This document shows positions 60,931 through 64,000 of a stretch of 64,000 nucleotides of DNA, one piece after another; the stretch's first letter is position 1; each line of letters opens with the position of its first letter. The notes beneath the pieces were generated by a model that had not been told where the DNA came from, ran no database searches, and saw only the letters and a program-made list of their open reading frames with translations. Origin of the DNA: an uncultured candidate division WPS-2 bacterium (GTDB lineage: Bacteria > Vulcanimicrobiota > Vulcanimicrobiia > Vulcanimicrobiales > Vulcanimicrobiaceae); the NCBI GenBank assembly GCA_937927945.1, contig CALEYW010000080.1:57290-121289 (forward strand), given 5' to 3'. A program made the translations under genes and the position numbers.

Positions 60931-61796
60931 ATGCCCGGTACGATCAAGCTTGACGTCTACGTCAGCCCATATAAACCGATTGTCAGTGTGCTGCCCTCAT
61001 GGGATGATACTCGGCAGGCTACCTGACCGGCGAGCTCCGCGTCGCTTCTTACCGGCGAGAAGGAAGCGGTTCTGATCGATGCGCTGATCACGTATGCGGA
61101 GGCCCAACGCGTGGTCGAGTGGATCCGCGCCAAAGAGAAAAGGCTTACAACCGTCTACATCACACACGGTCATGGCGACCATTTCTTCGGACTCAATACG
61201 ATCCTTGAAGCCTTTCCCGAAGCGAAGGCCGTTGCGCTCCCGGAGGTCGTGCCCTTTGCTCAGAATCAAGTCGGTGAAGGATACATGCGTTTTTGGAATG
61301 GCTTTTTCCCGAACCAAATTCCCGAGCATCCGAGGGTGCCGGATCCACTGCAAGGCAGCGTCATGTACCTTGAGGGACACGAACTGCGTCCAATCATGGT
61401 GGGCCAGAGCGATACGGAGCCGTCGAGCGTCGTGCACGTTCCGGATCTCGACGCAGTCGTCGGTGGCGACGTTGCCTACACGGCATACACTGCTGGCTGG
61501 CGCAAACCGATCATGACAAGAGAGAACGATGGGTAGCGAGTTTGGACACGATTGCTGCTCTCAATCCAAAGATCGTTGTTGCCGGTCACAAGGATCCCGC
61601 GGCGCATGATGACGACCCCGAAGCGATTCTTGCCGCGACAAAAACCTACATTCGCGACTTTGACAAAGCGGTGATAGAGAGACGCTCACCTGAAGAATTG
61701 ATCGACAAGATGATGCAGCTTCATGGTGAGCGCGGCAACCCGTATACGCTTTGGACGGCTGCAGCCGGCGTCTCGCAACAGTTGGTCGTGGGTTGA
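60931..61796 (+). pseudogene. MBL-fold metallo-hydrolase gene, broken by a nonsense codon and a frameshift
   Basis: The ATG at 60931 follows a good AGGAGA. The frame is stopped by TGA at 61024-61026, where related proteins carry a Trp, then continues PASSASLLTGEKEAVLIDAL and YITHGHGDHFFGLN (the HxHxDH zinc motif), ending near 61480. The following part (GIHCWLAQTDHDKRERWVA, LDTIAALNPKIVVAGHKDP) is in another frame; one base missing near 61480 (AAC to AC) explains it. GC is lower than the neighbours (30/60 in 61141-61200). Probable recently acquired, now inactive hydrolase. Confidence 0.8.
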
Positions 61797-61832
61797 AAAA
61801 GGCTCGACAAGATCGCGCTGAGGGCGGGTGCG

Positions 61833-62867
61833 TCAGCTTTCGGCGAAGATCTTTCGGGCGAGGCGGTAGACGACGTAGGCGAGGGCGGCGAAAATCGTCA
61901 GGACGACGGCGAGGTCGGTGAGGCCGCTGAATCCGGCGACGCCGTTGCCGCAGAGCGCGGTCGCCTTCGAGGAGAGCCACAGGTTCAGCCGTTGGATGGG
62001 GTTCGACGCGATGCCGTCCTGCGCGTCGACCTGGGCCAAGATTTCGGCCGGGAGCCAGGCGGTGTCGGTGATCATCGTGCGCACCCGGCCGTCGCGATCG
62101 ATCAGCACCGTGTCCTCGGCGTGAATGATCCCGATGCTCGGGTCGGGGAACGCGGTGACGCCGAACTGCGCCGCGAAGTCCAGCGTCGGCTCTGCGTCGC
62201 CGACGACGATGCTCCAGCGCTTCGGATCGGCACCGAACGTCGTGCCGTACCGCGCGAGGACGTCGGGGCGATCGTACGCCGGGTCGAGCGTCACCTCGAC
62301 GAGGTGCAGGGGGCGCTTCCCCGCCAGTTCTTGGATCTGCCGGAACTGCGCGCTGATCAGCGGACACATGCGCGCATCCTGGCAGCGCGTGTAGATGAAG
62401 GAGAGCACCACGTTCCGCCCGCGCAGCTGCGAAAGGCGGAACGGCTGGCCGCGCTGGTCGAGGAACGCCGTATCGGGGACGACGTCGCCGATGCGGATCG
62501 GCGTGACGCGCCGCAGCGGGGACCCGCTCTGGGTGAGCGTCTGTCCGCTCGCGCTGGTCACATGCGAGAGCGTCCAGGGCTCCGTGCTCGTGTCGACGTC
62601 CGCGTCGATCGTGGCCCCGGCTTGCAGTTGCGCGGCCCGCTCCCGGGGAACGATACGGAACGGCATCGTCATCGCCGGCATCGAGCCGAAGGCATCGTGG
62701 CGAACCACGACTTCTCCGGTCTTCGACGTCACCGCGAGGACGATACCGTGCAGGCGCTGCGCAGCGCAGGCTGACACCGGGAACATCAGTATGATCGAAA
62801 CGAGCAGCATCATCACCGGCATCAAACCGGGCCGGCTCAGCAGCGAGGAGCGCGCGACGACGCTCAT
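61833..62867 (-). CDS. SCO1/SenC copper chaperone with fused CusF-like domain
   Basis: 344 residues. N-terminal signal/lipobox (PVSAC near residue 34), then a CusF/PCuAC-like copper motif GSMPAMTMPF (61-70), then a thioredoxin-fold SCO domain with copper-binding Cys162 and Cys168 (YTRCQDARMCPL) and the later His of IGIIHAED, and a C-terminal membrane helix (LAVVLTIFAALAYVVYRLA). It delivers copper to the CuA site of cytochrome oxidase. The start is uncertain: ATG 62867 or 62822; the former overlaps the divergent gene. Confidence 0.87.
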   Translation of the reverse strand: MSVVARSSLLSRPGLMPVMMLLVSIILMFPVSACAAQRLHGIVLAVTSKTGEVVVRHDAFGSMPAMTMPFRIVPRERAAQLQAGATIDADVDTSTEPWTLSHVTSASGQTLTQSGSPLRRVTPIRIGDVVPDTAFLDQRGQPFRLSQLRGRNVVLSFIYTRCQDARMCPLISAQFRQIQELAGKRPLHLVEVTLDPAYDRPDVLARYGTTFGADPKRWSIVVGDAEPTLDFAAQFGVTAFPDPSIGIIHAEDTVLIDRDGRVRTMITDTAWLPAEILAQVDAQDGIASNPIQRLNLWLSSKATALCGNGVAGFSGLTDLAVVLTIFAALAYVVYRLARKIFAES

Positions 62868-63420
62868 CCGCCGTCCCTGGACGCGCGCGGAGCGCTTGGT
62901 CGTGCTGATGGGGTTCTTCGGACGGCTGAGCATCGCGATCGAACCGCTGCTGTGCGGGATCGTGTTCACCATCATCACGGTTGGGATCTTCGCTGCCCCG
63001 CGATTCTCGCCGCGCTGGGTCAATCCTGACATCATCATCATCGCCCCGGTGTTCGCGTTGGGCGTCCTCGGCTGCGCGGCGTGGGCGTTAGGCGTCATGC
63101 TCGCACCCGTGCGCGCGCTCTACCACACCATGCGACCGATCTACATCGTGGACGGTTACATTCGCTATCGCCGCCGCGATGCCGCGTCGAGCGCCGACAC
63201 GAACGGCTACGTCGCCGTGCTGACCGAGGATCGCACCGTCGCGTGCGAGTGGCCGACGCTCGGCCACGTCGAACTGCCGGACCTCGCCAAATCTGCGCTC
63301 TGCGAATTCACCGAATACGGCGGCGTGCACGCGATCGACGGACGCGCGACCGGCGTGCTGCCCAAGCGGCTTCCCGCGCTCGGCGTCGGGATCAGCAGCC
63401 GCAAGGCCGACATCGTCTAG
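62791..63420 (+). CDS. Membrane protein with C-terminal soluble domain, unknown
   Basis: 209 residues from ATG 62791. Two membrane helices (EPLLCGIVFTIITVGIFAAP and PDIIIIAPVFALGVLGCAAWALGVMLAP) and a C-terminal domain, YIRYRRRDAASS to GVGISSRKADIV, that is beta-rich. The 5' part overlaps the divergent SCO1 gene by 77 bases, so the real start may be GTG 62899 or ATG 62908. Function unknown; respiratory context by position only. Confidence 0.65.
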   Translation: MIETSSIITGIKPGRLSSEERATTLIRRPWTRAERLVVLMGFFGRLSIAIEPLLCGIVFTIITVGIFAAPRFSPRWVNPDIIIIAPVFALGVLGCAAWALGVMLAPVRALYHTMRPIYIVDGYIRYRRRDAASSADTNGYVAVLTEDRTVACEWPTLGHVELPDLAKSALCEFTEYGGVHAIDGRATGVLPKRLPALGVGISSRKADIV

Positions 63421-63428
63421 GAAAACCG

Positions 63429-63605
63429 TCAGAGCTTCAGGTTCGTCGCGGCCGACGCGGGCCACACGTGGTTGGCTCCGGCGCTCGCCAGCACCATTCC
63501 CGCGATGATGAAGATGAGCACGACGCCGGCGATTCCGGCGATCGTCACGATCGGCGGAATACCGCTCGAGATCGGTACCCCGCGGGCGTCTTCCAAATCG
63601 TACAC
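63429..63605 (-). CDS. Very small membrane protein (58 aa)
   Basis: 58 residues, GTG start sharing one base with the stop of the next small gene (TAGTG). One membrane helix (IPPIVTIAGIAGVVLIFIIAGMVLASA), short hydrophilic ends. Function unknown. Together with its 69-aa neighbour it looks like a small membrane complex. Confidence 0.6.
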   Translation of the reverse strand: MYDLEDARGVPISSGIPPIVTIAGIAGVVLIFIIAGMVLASAGANHVWPASAATNLKL

Positions 63606-63814
63606 TACGCTGTGCCTCCGCGCGGCAGAACGCCGAACGCCGCCAACACGACCAGCACGCATCCGAAAGCCATGAGCCCCAGCAGCAGCTTGGTCACCTG
63701 ATCGTCCAGCCCGGTCTTCTTCCACTCCCCGCGCAACCCGATGAGCGCAAAGATGAATACGACAATCGCGCCGACCAGCGCGATGATCTTTTCGATACCC
63801 GCAAGTCCTTCCAT
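63605..63814 (-). CDS. Small membrane protein (69 aa)
   Basis: 69 residues, ATG at 63814. Two membrane helices (IEKIIALVGAIVVFIFALIGL and VTKLLLGLMAFGCVLVVLAAFGVL) joined by a charged loop (RGEWKKTGLDDQ). The ATG lies immediately after the first copy of the 55-base repeat. Function unknown. Confidence 0.65.
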   Translation of the reverse strand: MEGLAGIEKIIALVGAIVVFIFALIGLRGEWKKTGLDDQVTKLLLGLMAFGCVLVVLAAFGVLPRGGTA

Positions 63815-63869
63815 TTTAAGGGCGCTCCGCTCTGAGCTGCGCGCCCCCCACGCTTTGCGTGGGGCCCCC
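63815..63869. repeat. Direct repeat copy 1 (55 bases) with internal hairpin
   Basis: Identical to 63946-64000. It contains a perfect 8-bp hairpin, CCCCACGC-TTT-GCGTGGGG, at 63846-63864. It abuts the ATG of the 69-aa gene on the minus strand. Confidence 0.9.
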
Positions 63870-63945
63870 GGGCCGAGCTCGCATTGAACGATTCGGCTTG
63901 CCCGGATTGTGCTGCGCTCGCTCCATCACCACTGCTGCTTTCATC

Positions 63946-64000
63946 TTTAAGGGCGCTCCGCTCTGAGCTGCGCGCCCCCCACGCTTTGCGTGGGGCCCCC
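63946..64000. repeat. Direct repeat copy 2 (55 bases, may continue past window)
   Basis: Second copy, 131 bases after the first, with the same hairpin. The 76-base spacer between copies contains an ATG (minus, 63944) that opens a 42-codon frame running through copy 1 to TAA at 63816. The repeat runs into the window edge, so more copies may follow. Confidence 0.9.

Noticed and set aside
1..64000. CRISPR arrays, insertion sequences, rRNA and tRNA genes
   Set aside because: No regularly spaced repeats (only two copies at 63.8 kb), no transposase-like ORF and no rRNA/tRNA signatures were seen by eye.

Overview
The window is high-GC, gene-dense bacterial chromosome. It comes from a didermic, probably aerobic heterotroph: there are three large TonB-dependent receptors with carboxypeptidase-like regulatory N-domains, a porin-like barrel ending in Phe, a lytic transglycosylase, heme A biosynthesis genes and a SCO protein. 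The large receptors, GTG starts, stop/start overlaps and overall gene style remind me of Candidatus Eremiobacterota/Vulcanimicrobiota (WPS-2). That placement is an inference; no rRNA or tRNA gene was recognised. No insertion sequence, integrase, phage gene or CRISPR array was found.

Layout. 1-7.2 kb: a urea-assimilation operon with urea carboxylase (5' end outside the window), allophanate hydrolase and an ABC importer of the urea-carboxylase-linked type. 7.2-11.5 kb: porin, a frameshifted TonB receptor and a small membrane protein. 11.6-12.7 kb: BolA, monothiol glutaredoxin and a hotdog thioesterase. 12.7-13.6 kb: a gene graveyard. 13.6-19.8 kb: TonB receptor, EVE-domain protein, DUF1304 and polyphosphate kinase. 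19.8-23.3 kb: a four-part osmoprotectant ABC transporter interrupted by an antisense HAD phosphatase gene. 23.4-27.1 kb: gamma-glutamylcyclotransferase-like protein, a wrecked MFS gene, EgtD, and two tandem dienelactone hydrolases, the second lacking its nucleophile. 27.1-34.0 kb: assorted metabolism, including a lytic transglycosylase, a diacylglycerol glycosyltransferase-like enzyme, an M20 peptidase, a GNAT protein, a DUF4160/DUF2442 pair, an ROK kinase and a YkgJ-type protein.

34.0-43.6 kb is the most distinctive region. A leftward five-gene operon encodes a multicopper oxidase, a tyrosinase, a LodA-like cysteine-tryptophylquinone (CTQ) oxidase, an unknown 145-aa protein and a LodB-like flavoprotein. 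Divergent from it are a secreted SOD/CHRD-like protein and an AhpD-like peroxidase-related protein. The set looks like a dedicated copper/quinone oxidase module that would make H2O2 and quinones.

43.7-47.4 kb holds a very large TonB receptor. 47.4-49.1 kb holds an AT-richer two-gene island, an AAA ATPase plus a small PD-(D/E)XK-type protein, which is a candidate defence module. 49.1-56.8 kb: dehydratase, release factor 3, GH130, alanine racemase and small secreted proteins, many joined by 1-4 base overlaps. 56.8-60.1 kb: CtaA, CtaB and an MFS exporter. 60.2-61.8 kb: two broken genes (DUF3455; a metallo-beta-lactamase-fold hydrolase). 61.8-64.0 kb: a CusF-SCO1 fusion, small membrane proteins and a spaced direct repeat with hairpins.

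Several genes differ from an intact reading frame by a single base (near 10.70, 23.90, 60.65 and 61.48 kb), plus a nonsense codon at 61.02 kb. These are either real decay or residual assembly errors; read mapping would tell.
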